This document shows, one piece after another, positions 1 through 6,000 of a DNA stretch of 6,000 nucleotides (position 1 is the stretch's first letter; the number at the start of each line of letters is the position of its first letter). The notes beneath the pieces were generated by a model. It made no database searches, was not told the origin of the DNA, and saw only the letters and a list, made by a program, of their open reading frames with translations. Position numbers and translations under genes: made by a program. The stretch is from the NCBI GenBank assembly GCA_013388525.1, contig JACAFA010000038.1, forward strand, positions 1 through 6,000, written 5' to 3'. This DNA comes from Ignavibacteriaceae bacterium. GTDB lineage: Bacteria; Bacteroidota; Ignavibacteria; Ignavibacteriales; Ignavibacteriaceae.

Positions 1-513
1 AGCAACACAGGCTCCACAGCCAATACAGGAGGCAGCATCCATTGCCAAACTGGCAATATCTTTAGGAATCGGGATTACGTTTGCATCTGGTGCACCGCCT
101 GTGTTAACAGAGACATAACCGCCGGCTTGCAATATTTTATCAAAGCCAGAACGATCAACCATCAAATCCTTTATAACCGGAAATGCTTTTGCTCTGAAGG
201 GTTCGACCCAGATCGTATCACCATCTTTAAAGTTTCGCATATGAAGCTGGCAGGTAGCAATTTTCGCTAAAGGTCCATGTGGTCTTCCATTAATAACTAA
301 ACCACAAGTTCCACAAATTCCTTCGCGGCAATCGCTTTCAAAGTGGATAGCTTCTTCTCCTTTTGCTTCGAGTGAGTTATTTATTTCATCGAGCATTTCA
401 AGAAAAGAAGCATCAGGCGATACCTGAACGTCATAATCAACGAAACTGCCGACCGTATTAAAATTTTTCTGACGCCAAATTTTAAGCTTTAGATTTAATT
501 TTTTCTGTTCCAT
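1..513 (-). CDS. sdhB: Succinate dehydrogenase iron-sulfur subunit SdhB (C-terminus outside the window)
   Basis: Electron-transfer subunit of complex II. It passes electrons from the FAD of SdhA through [2Fe-2S], [4Fe-4S] and [3Fe-4S] clusters to the membrane subunit. The 171 residues present start [15 protein letters not shown]. The N-terminal ferredoxin domain (about 1-110) has four candidate [2Fe-2S] ligands, C62, C67, C70 (motif CREGICGTC) and C88. The 17-residue gap from C70 to C88, with the sequence GRPHGP, is typical of Bacteroidetes/Chlorobi-type SdhB/FrdB rather than the shorter E. coli loop. Then comes the conserved stretch [20 protein letters not shown] (111-130). The last visible residues contain C163, C166 and C169, the CxxCxxC that opens the [4Fe-4S] site; the remaining cluster cysteines lie beyond position 1. 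The start ATG (513-511) overlaps the sdhA stop as TAATG. AAGGAG at 528-523, nine bases upstream and inside the sdhA coding sequence, supports this start. Fumarate reductase is the alternative name, since sequence alone does not fix direction. Confidence 0.97.
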   Translation of the reverse strand, partial: MEQKKLNLKLKIWRQKNFNTVGSFVDYDVQVSPDASFLEMLDEINNSLEAKGEEAIHFESDCREGICGTCGLVINGRPHGPLAKIATCQLHMRNFKDGDTIWVEPFRAKAFPVIKDLMVDRSGFDKILQAGGYVSVNTGGAPDANVIPIPKDIASLAMDAASCIGCGACVA

Positions 514-2423
514 TATTTGTAACTCCTTACAGCAAGTTTCAGATATTCAAACTTAAGTTCTTCTTTATGTAAGTTCCATTTACTTTCTCCTGCAAATTCC
601 CACGCTGCCACATATGAATAGTTTTCATCGTCACGTTTAGCTTCACCATCTTCAAACTGATATTCAACTCTGAAATGACCTCCGCATGATTCGTTTCTAT
701 CCAGAGCATCAAGAGCCATCAGTTCGCCGAGCTCAAAGTAGTCAACCAATCTGCCCGCTCTTTCGAGAGTTTGATTTACATCGTCACCACTTCCCGGAAT
801 CGTAACATTTTTCCAAAATTCCTCTTTGAGATCACGGATTTCTTTCACTGCTTCTTTCAATCCTTTTTCATCACGAGCCATTCCAACTTTATTCCACATA
901 ATTCTTCCAAGTTGTTTATGGATATCATCAACCGTTCGTTTTCCTTTTATTGAAATTAGCTTATTAGTGAGATCTTTAACTTCTTTTGCAACTCTTTCAA
1001 ATTCGGGATGGTCTGTTTTAACTAACGCCGGTTTATCTCCTGCAAGATAATTTCCCATTGTGTAAGGAATAACAAAATAGCCATCAGCCAGACCTTGCAT
1101 AAGTGCAGAAGCTCCTAATCGATTAGCTCCGTGATCTGAGAAATTAGCTTCACCAAGAACGAACAATCCGGGAATGGTGCTCATTAAATTATAGTCAACC
1201 CAGAGACCACCCATAGTATAATGTGGTGCAGGGTAAATCATCATCGGAGTTTTATATGGATTTTCTCCGGTGATTGTTTCATAAATCTCAAACAAATTTC
1301 CATATCGTTCTTCAATTACTTTTTGACCAAGTCGTTTTATTGCCTCGCTGAAATCGAGGTAAACTGCATCTCCGCCTTTAGCACCTCTTCCTTCATCACA
1401 AACCTCTTTCGCTGCACGTGATGAGATGTCTCTTGGTGCAAGATTTCCGAATGATGGATATTTTCTTTCGAGGTAATAATCTCTTTCATCTTCAGGAATA
1501 TCATTTGGATTCCGCATATCATTCTTCTTTTTGGAAACCCAAACTCTTCCGTCGTTACGTAATGATTCACTCATCAATGTAAGTTTTGATTGAGATTCGC
1601 CGTGTAATGGCAAACAGGTTGGATGAATTTGCGTAAAACAGGGATTCGCGAAATAAGCTCCGCGTTTGTGCGCGCGCCATATAGCAGTTGCGTTACAATT
1701 CATTGCATTTGTTGATAAGAAGAAAACATTTGAATATCCTCCGGTTGCAAGAACAACAGCGTGTGCAGAATATTTTTCAATTTCGCCGGTTAATAAATTT
1801 CTGCAAACAATTCCCTTTGCCTGACCATCAATAACCACCAGGTCAAGCATCTCTCTTCTGGTATATAATTTAACACTTCCAGAACCAATTTGTCTGTTCA
1901 GAGCACTGACTGCACCAAGCAAAAGCTGCTGACCCGTTTGACCACGTGCATAAAAAGTTCGTGAAACTTGTGCCCCACCAAAGGAACGATTATCTAAAAG
2001 TCCACCATATTCTCTGGCAAAGGGAACTCCCTGCGCAACACACTGATCAATAATATTTCCACTTACTTCGGCAAGACGGTAAACATTGGCTTCGCGCGCA
2101 CGGAAGTCACCGCCTTTAATAGTATCGTAAAATAGTCTGTATGTAGAATCACCATCGTTCTGATAATTTTTTGAAGCGTTAATTCCACCCTGAGCAGCAA
2201 TACTATGAGCTCTTCTTGCACTATCGTGAAAAGTAAATGCTTTAACATTGTAACCAAGTTCACCAAGAGTTGCAGCCGCAGATGCGCCAGCTAAACCTGT
2301 ACCTACAACTATAATCTCAAATTTCCTTTTATTGGAGGGATTGACAAGCTTCATGTTGAATTTGTGGTTAGTCCACTTTTCGGAAATATTTCCATCAGGA
2401 ATTTTAGGATCTAATTTTGTCAT
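513..2423 (-). CDS. sdhA: Succinate dehydrogenase flavoprotein subunit SdhA
   Basis: Catalytic subunit of complex II (636 aa, full length for the group). It oxidises succinate to fumarate at a covalently bound FAD on the cytoplasmic face. The FAD-binding fold opens with GTGLAG (41-46). H73 in [11 protein letters not shown] is the expected histidyl-FAD attachment site. Substrate and catalytic residues known from family structures are all present: H267 in IHPT, S285-E286, R331 in APRDISSRA (the proton-shuttle arginine), H401 in PAPHYTMGG, and R435 in HGANRLG; E425 (GEANFSDHG) contacts FAD. The capping domain lies between roughly 265 and 380, and the helical C-terminal flavoprotein domain between about 505 and 636 (ESCGGHFR, then [14 protein letters not shown]). 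The start at 2423 overlaps the sdhC stop as ATGA; GGAGG at 2434-2430, six bases upstream and within the last sdhC codons, serves it. No key residue is missing. It could act as fumarate reductase, but the type-B architecture suits a menaquinone-linked succinate dehydrogenase. Confidence 0.98.
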   Translation of the reverse strand: MTKLDPKIPDGNISEKWTNHKFNMKLVNPSNKRKFEIIVVGTGLAGASAAATLGELGYNVKAFTFHDSARRAHSIAAQGGINASKNYQNDGDSTYRLFYDTIKGGDFRAREANVYRLAEVSGNIIDQCVAQGVPFAREYGGLLDNRSFGGAQVSRTFYARGQTGQQLLLGAVSALNRQIGSGSVKLYTRREMLDLVVIDGQAKGIVCRNLLTGEIEKYSAHAVVLATGGYSNVFFLSTNAMNCNATAIWRAHKRGAYFANPCFTQIHPTCLPLHGESQSKLTLMSESLRNDGRVWVSKKKNDMRNPNDIPEDERDYYLERKYPSFGNLAPRDISSRAAKEVCDEGRGAKGGDAVYLDFSEAIKRLGQKVIEERYGNLFEIYETITGENPYKTPMMIYPAPHYTMGGLWVDYNLMSTIPGLFVLGEANFSDHGANRLGASALMQGLADGYFVIPYTMGNYLAGDKPALVKTDHPEFERVAKEVKDLTNKLISIKGKRTVDDIHKQLGRIMWNKVGMARDEKGLKEAVKEIRDLKEEFWKNVTIPGSGDDVNQTLERAGRLVDYFELGELMALDALDRNESCGGHFRVEYQFEDGEAKRDDENYSYVAAWEFAGESKWNLHKEELKFEYLKLAVRSYK

Positions 2424-3097
2424 TGATTACCTCCATAAAAAAGGAAAAAGTAAATCGGCATCGAAGCAAATCCTGATGCCATAATAATTGCATAAAGAGT
2501 TCCAAGTTTTTTTATGAATGGAGTGTACTTGTTGTGGTTCCATCCAAAAGTCTGGAAAGCACTTTGAAAACCATGATTCAAATGAAATCCAAGCAAAACC
2601 ATTGCAATGACATAAAGCAGGACATACCACCAGATGCTAAAAAAGTAAACGACTATATCAAAGTACTGATGAATCTCTGCAAGACCCATTGGATCGTGAA
2701 CATTGAACCTCCAGAAAAAAGTACCCAAATGAGAGACAAGAAAAATAAATACAATAGAACCAGACAGGAACATTGTTCTGGAGAATACATTACTGTTTTC
2801 TGAGGAACCCTTCACCTTATATGTAATACCACGTGCATTTCTATTTTCAATCCACAGCCTTACTCCATTAAATATGTGAAGAATAAAAGCAGTGAGCAAA
2901 ACAATTTCGATAACACGTATAAGTGGTTTGATAACATCCAAAGCACTGACATAACCATTAAATGCTTCAGCACCAAAGAACAAAGTAATATTGCCAATAA
3001 GATGAATAATCAGAAAAATTAGCAGGAAGCTTCCGGTTACAGCCATAACCAGCTTCTTGCCAATTGAAGAATTTAAGAACTTAGTAAATGAACTCAT
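2420..3097 (-). CDS. sdhC: Succinate dehydrogenase cytochrome b subunit SdhC (type B, di-heme)
   Basis: Membrane anchor of complex II (225 aa), which exchanges electrons with the quinone pool. Five hydrophobic helices are visible at about 16-39, 60-82, 108-130, 150-173 and 198-221. One histidine falls in each of the first four: H32, H74, H123 and H172 (H175 is a nearby alternative in [13 protein letters not shown]). Their spacing resembles the four axial heme b ligands known in Bacillus subtilis SdhC and Wolinella FrdC, so I infer two b hemes and a single-subunit anchor without a separate SdhD. This architecture is associated with menaquinone. It is the first gene of the operon. The start at 3097 has AAGGAG at 3110-3105 with a seven-base spacer. 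Its last codons, encoding GGNQ, double as the ribosome binding site of sdhA. The upstream region is shared with a divergently transcribed TonB-dependent receptor. Confidence 0.96.
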   Translation of the reverse strand: MSSFTKFLNSSIGKKLVMAVTGSFLLIFLIIHLIGNITLFFGAEAFNGYVSALDVIKPLIRVIEIVLLTAFILHIFNGVRLWIENRNARGITYKVKGSSENSNVFSRTMFLSGSIVFIFLVSHLGTFFWRFNVHDPMGLAEIHQYFDIVVYFFSIWWYVLLYVIAMVLLGFHLNHGFQSAFQTFGWNHNKYTPFIKKLGTLYAIIMASGFASMPIYFFLFYGGNQ

Positions 3098-3110
3098 AAG
3101 CAGACTCCTT
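3095..3110. repeat. Left arm of an inverted repeat spanning the divergent start regions
   Basis: Read on the minus strand this is AAGGAGTCTGCTTATG, the Shine-Dalgarno and start codon of sdhC. It matches the receptor start region at 3374-3388 in opposite orientation except for one missing G. The arms end exactly at the Shine-Dalgarno and the ATG, so shared translation signals explain most, but not all, of the identity. Confidence 0.5.
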
Positions 3111-3140
3111 CTTCATCCGTTAATTAATGAACTCAATTAT

Positions 3141-3168
3141 TGAACACACAAAGAATTTATTTGGTTCA
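3141..3168 (-). other. Imperfect inverted repeat in the sdhC leader
   Basis: TGAAC (3141-3145) pairs with GTTCA (3164-3168), and CAAA (3149-3152) pairs with TTTG (3160-3163), around the loop GAATTTA. A three-base bulge (ACA) sits on one side only. It would be transcribed in the 5' leader of sdhCAB, about 45-70 bases upstream of the start codon. It could be a weak RNA hairpin or a protein site; the stem is AT-rich and broken, so its significance is uncertain. Confidence 0.2.
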
Positions 3169-3241
3169 CACGCTGACGGAGAGATTATTTTAATGAATGT
3201 CAACAATTTTCGAGATGCAGTATTATTAAGTAGAAATTTGC

Positions 3242-3256
3242 TGATCAAAATTATCA
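3242..3256. promoter_or_regulatory. Fur-box-like palindrome in the divergent intergenic region
   Basis: The plus strand reads TGATCAAAATTATCA, and the minus strand TGATAATTTTGATCA. Compared with the 7-1-7 Fur model TGATAAT-N-ATTATCA, the minus strand matches 7/7 in the first half and 5/7 in the second. Against the classical 19-bp box, positions 3261-3243 on the minus strand match 14 of 19. It lies between the divergent promoter candidates, 29 bp upstream of the receptor -10 element and overlapping the sdhC -7 candidate. The neighbouring FecA-like receptor is a natural Fur target. The region is AT-rich, which raises the chance-match rate. Confidence 0.5.
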
Positions 3257-3276
3257 TTAAGAAAATCTAAAATCAA
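3246..3276 (-). promoter_or_regulatory. Candidate Bacteroidetes-type -33/-7 promoter for sdhCAB
   Basis: On the minus strand TTG (3276-3274), a 20-base spacer and TAATTTTG (3253-3246) fit the Bacteroidetes primary-sigma pattern TTG / TAnnTTTG. The transcript would start near 3240 and leave a leader of about 140 bases before sdhC. The -7 element lies inside the Fur-like palindrome. The AT-rich sequence makes chance matches likely, and the long leader leaves room for a closer promoter that I could not identify. Confidence 0.3.
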
Positions 3277-3281
3277 TTTTA

Positions 3282-3290
3282 TGCTACAAT
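3282..3290 (+). promoter_or_regulatory. Candidate extended -10 promoter element for the TonB-dependent receptor
   Basis: TGCTACAAT matches an extended -10 (TGN followed by TATAAT with one mismatch). No good -35 is seen at 16-18 bp upstream (the bases there are AAAATC and neighbours), which is tolerated for extended -10 promoters. Transcription would begin near 3297, giving a leader of about 90 bases before the receptor ATG. A perfect palindrome sits on the predicted start. Confidence 0.45.
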
Positions 3291-3292
3291 AG

Positions 3293-3306
3293 TTGCGTGA
3301 ACGCAA
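3293..3306. promoter_or_regulatory. Perfect 6-2-6 palindrome, possible operator
   Basis: TTGCGT-GA-ACGCAA is a perfect inverted repeat with a two-base centre, beginning three bases after the TACAAT element and spanning the predicted transcription start of the receptor. It is notably GC-richer than its surroundings. Its position is that of a repressor operator. I do not recognise the cognate regulator family. As RNA the two-base loop is too tight for a full stem, so a DNA-binding site is the better reading. Confidence 0.4.
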
Positions 3307-3373
3307 AAATTATGTTGTTTTAAATCCTTATTAAGATTAAGTTTAGATAAGAATAAATTAATAATCATGTAAC

Positions 3374-3388
3374 AAGGAGTCTCTTATG
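3374..3388. repeat. Right arm of an inverted repeat spanning the divergent start regions
   Basis: AAGGAGTCTCTTATG on the plus strand is the Shine-Dalgarno, spacer and start codon of the receptor. It is the mirror copy of 3095-3110 with one base deleted in the spacer. Six spacer bases (TCT and CTT) are shared beyond what the AAGGAG and ATG signals require. Confidence 0.5.
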
Positions 3389-5596
3389 CTAAAAATTTCT
3401 CAGCTCACTTTTCTTTGTATGACGATACTTCAGATTATTTTATTCAATGGATTCAGTCAAACTCAACCGATCTCAGAAGAAGTTTCACCAATCGAGACTG
3501 AAGTTGATTCCACTTTCATCACAATGAACGACTTCCCTCAAGTTGATGTGATCGGCAGGAAACCTTCTCTTCTAAATCGTATTCCAGGCTCAGCTAACAT
3601 TATTACAGAAGCATCTTTAAAGAGCGATAAACCACTCACCGGAAATGAAATTTTTAAAAAAGTAACCGGAGTAAATGTTGTTGATGAGGAAGGTGCAGGT
3701 TTGAGAGCAAATATTGGAATGAGAGGACTCGATCCTGACAGAAGCAGAAATGTTTTAATGATGGAAGATGGAGTACCAATCGCTCTCGCACCTTACGGTG
3801 AACCGGAAATGTATTACACTCCCGCAATTGACAGAATGAAGAGCATAGAAATTTTAAAAGGCAGTGGTTCAATTCTTTATGGTCCGCAAACCATCGGCGG
3901 AGTTATTAATTACATAACAAATGACCCTCCACTTGATCCTGCTTTTGCTCTTTCAATGAGAGGTGGTGATGGCGGCTATTTTACCGGGCAGGCTGGTTAT
4001 GGTTCTACTGTTGATAATGTTGGGTTTCAAATGGGGATTTTGCACAAACAAGCGGACAAACTTGGTATCACAAGATTTGATATAAATGATCTTACTGCTA
4101 AAATCAGATTTCAGCTTAGTGAAAAATCGAGAATAGGTATCAAGCTTGCATACTATGATGAAAACTCAAACTCAACTTATGTTGGATTAACACAAGGTAT
4201 GTATGACAATCAAGAATACTATACAATCATTGCTCCAAATGACGAACTGGATATAAGAAGATATTCTGCTAATCTTACTCATGATTATTTTTTTTCCAAT
4301 AATGCTTTTCTCAGAACAACCGTTTACGGTTACACAACAACAAGAAACTGGCTTCGTCAGGATTTCAGCAGAACACCAATTTCAAACGGAACGGGTGTTA
4401 TTTGGGGAGATACCTCGGTTACCCGCGGCGCAATTTATATGAGAAAAAGTACTGCAAACAGAAACAGACAATTTGAAGTAGCCGGTGTCGAACCAAGAGT
4501 CCATTACAATTACAGTATTGGAAATATTCAAAATGAACTTGACGGCGGAATAAGATTTCATTATGAAAGAGCATTCGAGCAAAGAATAGATGGTCAGACT
4601 GCAGATGCTAAATCCGGCAATTTAAGAGAAGATGAAATAAGAACAGGCTACGCAGAAAGTGTATTTGCTCAGAACAGAATTTTTATTAGCTCAAATTTCA
4701 CGGTAATACCTGGAATAAGATTAGAAAATTTTCACTTTGAACGAGACATTTACAGAATTGCATACAAGGATACAAGTATTACAAATAATGATGATTTGTT
4801 TACTCCGATACCCGGGATTGGATTTAACTATAACTTCAATGATGATTACTCGATATTTGCTGGGGTGCACAGAGGATATGCACCTCCCAGAATAAAAGAT
4901 GCAATAACAAACAGCGGCGAAGCATTAAATCTTGATGCAGAATTAAGCTGGAATTATGAAGCAGGAATCAGAGCAAATTTTATTTCACCAATTTATTTTG
5001 AGCTTACCGGATTCCTGATGAACTTTTCAAACCAGGTAATTCCTGTATCAGTATCTTCGGGCGGATCGGGTACAGAATTAGTAAACGGCGGCGAAACAAT
5101 GCACGTTGGGGCTGAAGCTGGAATCCGTTTTGACATTCATCAGCTTTTAAGAACTAAATACATTATTTCCCTATCGGTATATTCAACTTATGCACATTCA
5201 ACTTACAGCAGTGACCGTTTCATAACTGTTGGGAATCAAACCATCAATGTTAAGAATAACAAACTACCTTATGCACCTGAATTCTTACTTACTTCCAGTC
5301 TGGATTTTAATACACCATTTGGACTCGGTATTAATCTTTCAGCAACCTATGTGGGAGAACAATTCACTGATGAACTTAACACAATCGAAGCTTCTCCAAG
5401 CGGCGAAACAGGACTGATGCCTTCATTCATCACTGCTGATTTAACAGCAAGCTATCTTATTCCCGCATTGAACAGCAATGTATTTTTTTCTGTAAAAAAT
5501 TTAATGGATGAAAGGTATATCGCAAGTAGAAGACCTCAGGGAATCAAGGTTGGTATTCCTCGGTTTATCTCGGCTGGAATAGAACTCTCTTTGTAA
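3386..5596 (+). CDS. TonB-dependent outer-membrane receptor, FecA-like (iron-chelate uptake)
   Basis: Outer-membrane beta-barrel importer (736 aa) energised by TonB-ExbBD. An N-terminal hydrophobic stretch (residues 6-21) followed by NGFSQTQ looks like a signal peptide cleaved near residues 24-25. A possible TonB box lies near PQVDVIG (51-57). The plug domain (about 60-180) is strikingly FecA-like: VTGVNVVDEEGAGLRANIGM, MRGLDPDRSRNVLMMEDGVP, IALAPYGEPEMYYTP and ILKGSGSILYGPQTIGGVIN in order. The barrel (about 185-736) ends with the family-typical NLMDERYIASRRPQGIKVGI and a last strand ISAGIELSL. The terminal residue is leucine rather than the common aromatic. Only about 30 residues separate signal peptide and plug, so the FecA signalling domain that talks to FecR is absent, and so is the carboxypeptidase-like N-terminal domain of SusC-type receptors. 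The start is fixed by AAGGAG at 3374-3379, six bases upstream. Iron dicitrate is only one possible ligand; other ferric chelates or other metals cannot be excluded. Confidence 0.94.
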   Translation: MLKISQLTFLCMTILQIILFNGFSQTQPISEEVSPIETEVDSTFITMNDFPQVDVIGRKPSLLNRIPGSANIITEASLKSDKPLTGNEIFKKVTGVNVVDEEGAGLRANIGMRGLDPDRSRNVLMMEDGVPIALAPYGEPEMYYTPAIDRMKSIEILKGSGSILYGPQTIGGVINYITNDPPLDPAFALSMRGGDGGYFTGQAGYGSTVDNVGFQMGILHKQADKLGITRFDINDLTAKIRFQLSEKSRIGIKLAYYDENSNSTYVGLTQGMYDNQEYYTIIAPNDELDIRRYSANLTHDYFFSNNAFLRTTVYGYTTTRNWLRQDFSRTPISNGTGVIWGDTSVTRGAIYMRKSTANRNRQFEVAGVEPRVHYNYSIGNIQNELDGGIRFHYERAFEQRIDGQTADAKSGNLREDEIRTGYAESVFAQNRIFISSNFTVIPGIRLENFHFERDIYRIAYKDTSITNNDDLFTPIPGIGFNYNFNDDYSIFAGVHRGYAPPRIKDAITNSGEALNLDAELSWNYEAGIRANFISPIYFELTGFLMNFSNQVIPVSVSSGGSGTELVNGGETMHVGAEAGIRFDIHQLLRTKYIISLSVYSTYAHSTYSSDRFITVGNQTINVKNNKLPYAPEFLLTSSLDFNTPFGLGINLSATYVGEQFTDELNTIEASPSGETGLMPSFITADLTASYLIPALNSNVFFSVKNLMDERYIASRRPQGIKVGIPRFISAGIELSL

Positions 5597-5631
5597 TTCT
5601 TTTATTCCTCAACTAATTTTTTTTTTCAATC

Positions 5632-5659
5632 AAAGTAGTGGCGTTAAAGTCACTACTTT
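5632..5659 (+). terminator. Intrinsic-terminator-like hairpin after the receptor gene
   Basis: AAAGTAGTG (5632-5640) and CACTACTTT (5651-5659) form a perfect 9-bp stem around a ten-base loop, 36 bases after the receptor stop codon. The stem runs into a short, broken T tract (TTTTATACTTT). A run of ten T residues at 5617-5626 lies upstream with no hairpin before it. The orientation suits termination of the receptor transcript and separates it from the gene starting at 5744. The stem is moderately AT-rich, so it may be leaky. Confidence 0.65.
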
Positions 5660-5695
5660 TATACTTTCAATATTATGACTTGACGGGAAGAATCT

Positions 5696-5703
5696 TATTT
5701 TTG
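5696..5703 (+). promoter_or_regulatory. Candidate -7 element for the membrane-protein gene
   Basis: TATTTTTG matches the Bacteroidetes TAnnTTTG element fully. No TTG lies at the ideal 19-21-base distance upstream; the nearest, in TTGACG at 5680-5685, is too close. A start near 5710 would give a leader of about 34 bases. It fits a gene beginning its own transcript after the terminator, but rests on one element only. Confidence 0.25.
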
Positions 5704-5743
5704 CATCCTAAATCATATTTATTAAAATTTTACTGATTCACGG

Positions 5744-6000
5744 ATGAATAAAACATTTCATAAAATATATGTTGGTTTGTTTCTGGTTGTCGGAGTCAGC
5801 GTTACCGTTCTTCTTGCAATAAATGGATTTACATATTACTCAACTCCACTGGAAGAACGATTTTTCAACCCTGAACATGAATTGCTTAAACCGAGCGGTG
5901 CATTGGGACACGGTTTTGGAATTATCGGAACATTGATGATGATAGTTGGTGTTGGTGTTTATATGATTAGAAAAAGATTTAGAAAATTTTTTAATATCGG
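5744..6000 (+). CDS. Putative multi-pass membrane protein, N-terminal part
   Basis: An open frame of 85 complete codons runs off the right edge. It starts MNKTFHKIYVGLFLVVGVSV. Two hydrophobic segments are visible: residues 8-26 and about 58-75 (IGTLMMIVGVGVYMI). They are separated by a polar loop with YYSTPLEERFFNPEHELLKP, then SGALGHGFG. The second segment is followed by the basic stretch RKRFRKFF, which by the positive-inside rule puts the loop outside the cytoplasm. From memory, the loop and LLKPSG-GHG pattern resembles uncharacterised cytochrome-b-like or ferric-reductase-like multi-pass membrane proteins of Bacteroidota and Ignavibacteria; this is a weak assignment because the region that would hold heme ligands is outside the window. 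No Shine-Dalgarno precedes the ATG (the eight bases before it are TTCACGG plus A/T context), unlike the four other genes here. Coding is supported by the uninterrupted frame, the sensible membrane topology and its place behind a terminator. Confidence 0.75.
   Translation, partial: MNKTFHKIYVGLFLVVGVSVTVLLAINGFTYYSTPLEERFFNPEHELLKPSGALGHGFGIIGTLMMIVGVGVYMIRKRFRKFFNI

Noticed and set aside
826..1050. Plus-strand open frames opposite sdhA (also 771-953 and 1221-1421).
   Set aside because: sdhA is intact with all catalytic residues on the minus strand; these are antisense by-products without start signals or family features.
2534..2803. An 89-codon plus-strand frame opposite sdhC.
   Set aside because: It is a shadow of the strongly supported membrane subunit on the other strand; it has no ribosome binding site or recognisable domain.
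3198..3203. A perfect TTGACA hexamer on the minus strand that could be the -35 of an sdhC promoter.
   Set aside because: At 16-18 bases downstream the sequence is CTCCGTC and neighbours, with nothing like a -10.
3193..3270. A 25-codon plus-strand frame (MNVNNFRDAVLLSRNLLIKI, then IIKKI) with GGAGAG nine bases upstream, in the intergenic region.
   Set aside because: It is short, of low complexity at the end, runs through the Fur-like box and antisense to the expected sdhC leader, and has no recognisable family. A chance frame is more likely.
5617..5626. A run of ten T residues as a terminator tract directly after the receptor gene.
   Set aside because: No hairpin precedes it; the real stem-loop lies further downstream at 5632-5659.
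5680..5685. TTGACG as the -35 of a promoter for the gene at 5744.
   Set aside because: At a 17-base spacing the -10 position reads GCATCC; the nearby TATTTTTG is only ten bases away, too close to pair with it.
1..6000. CRISPR arrays, tRNA or rRNA genes, insertion sequences, attachment sites or a defence system.
   Set aside because: I saw no spaced direct repeats, cloverleaf or rRNA motifs, transposase or recombinase motifs, or terminal repeats; the window is filled by respiratory, transport and one unknown membrane gene.

Overview
The window reads as chromosomal DNA from an AT-rich, menaquinone-using Gram-negative bacterium of the Bacteroidota/Chlorobiota/Ignavibacteriota (FCB) lineage. The succinate dehydrogenase subunits have the Bacteroidetes/Chlorobi-type sequence signatures and sdhC-sdhA-sdhB order, and a TonB-dependent outer-membrane receptor proves an outer membrane. 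Three genes (sdhC, sdhB, receptor) have a full AAGGAG Shine-Dalgarno and sdhA has GGAGG. True Bacteroidota rarely use strong Shine-Dalgarno sites, so I lean to an Ignavibacteria/Chlorobi-type organism; this is inference.

Layout: positions 1-3097 on the minus strand carry a tightly overlapping operon, sdhC (3097-2420), sdhA (2423-513) and sdhB (513 to beyond the left edge). Together they encode a type-B, probably di-heme, succinate:menaquinone oxidoreductase (complex II), the membrane-bound enzyme linking the TCA cycle to the quinone pool. The junctions are ATGA (sdhC/sdhA) and TAATG (sdhA/sdhB), so translation is probably coupled. Positions 3098-3385 are a 288-bp divergent intergenic region. 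On the plus strand, 3386-5596 encodes a complete FecA-like TonB-dependent receptor, followed by a hairpin terminator at 5632-5659. From 5744 a second plus-strand gene begins, encoding a membrane protein cut off by the right edge.

The most interesting part is the intergenic region. It holds a Fur-box-like palindrome at 3242-3256 (12 of 14 informative positions of the TGATAAT-N-ATTATCA model), an extended -10 element pointing at the receptor (3282-3290), a perfect 6-2-6 palindrome at its predicted transcription start (3293-3306), and a Bacteroidetes-like -33/-7 candidate pointing at sdhC whose -7 element lies inside the Fur-like box. Receptor and complex II could therefore share control by iron: one imports iron chelates, while the other is a large consumer of iron (three Fe-S clusters plus, presumably, two hemes). 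The two start regions also form a near-perfect inverted repeat. The enzymes and receptor belong to known families; I see no new multi-gene system, and the unusual points are regulatory.
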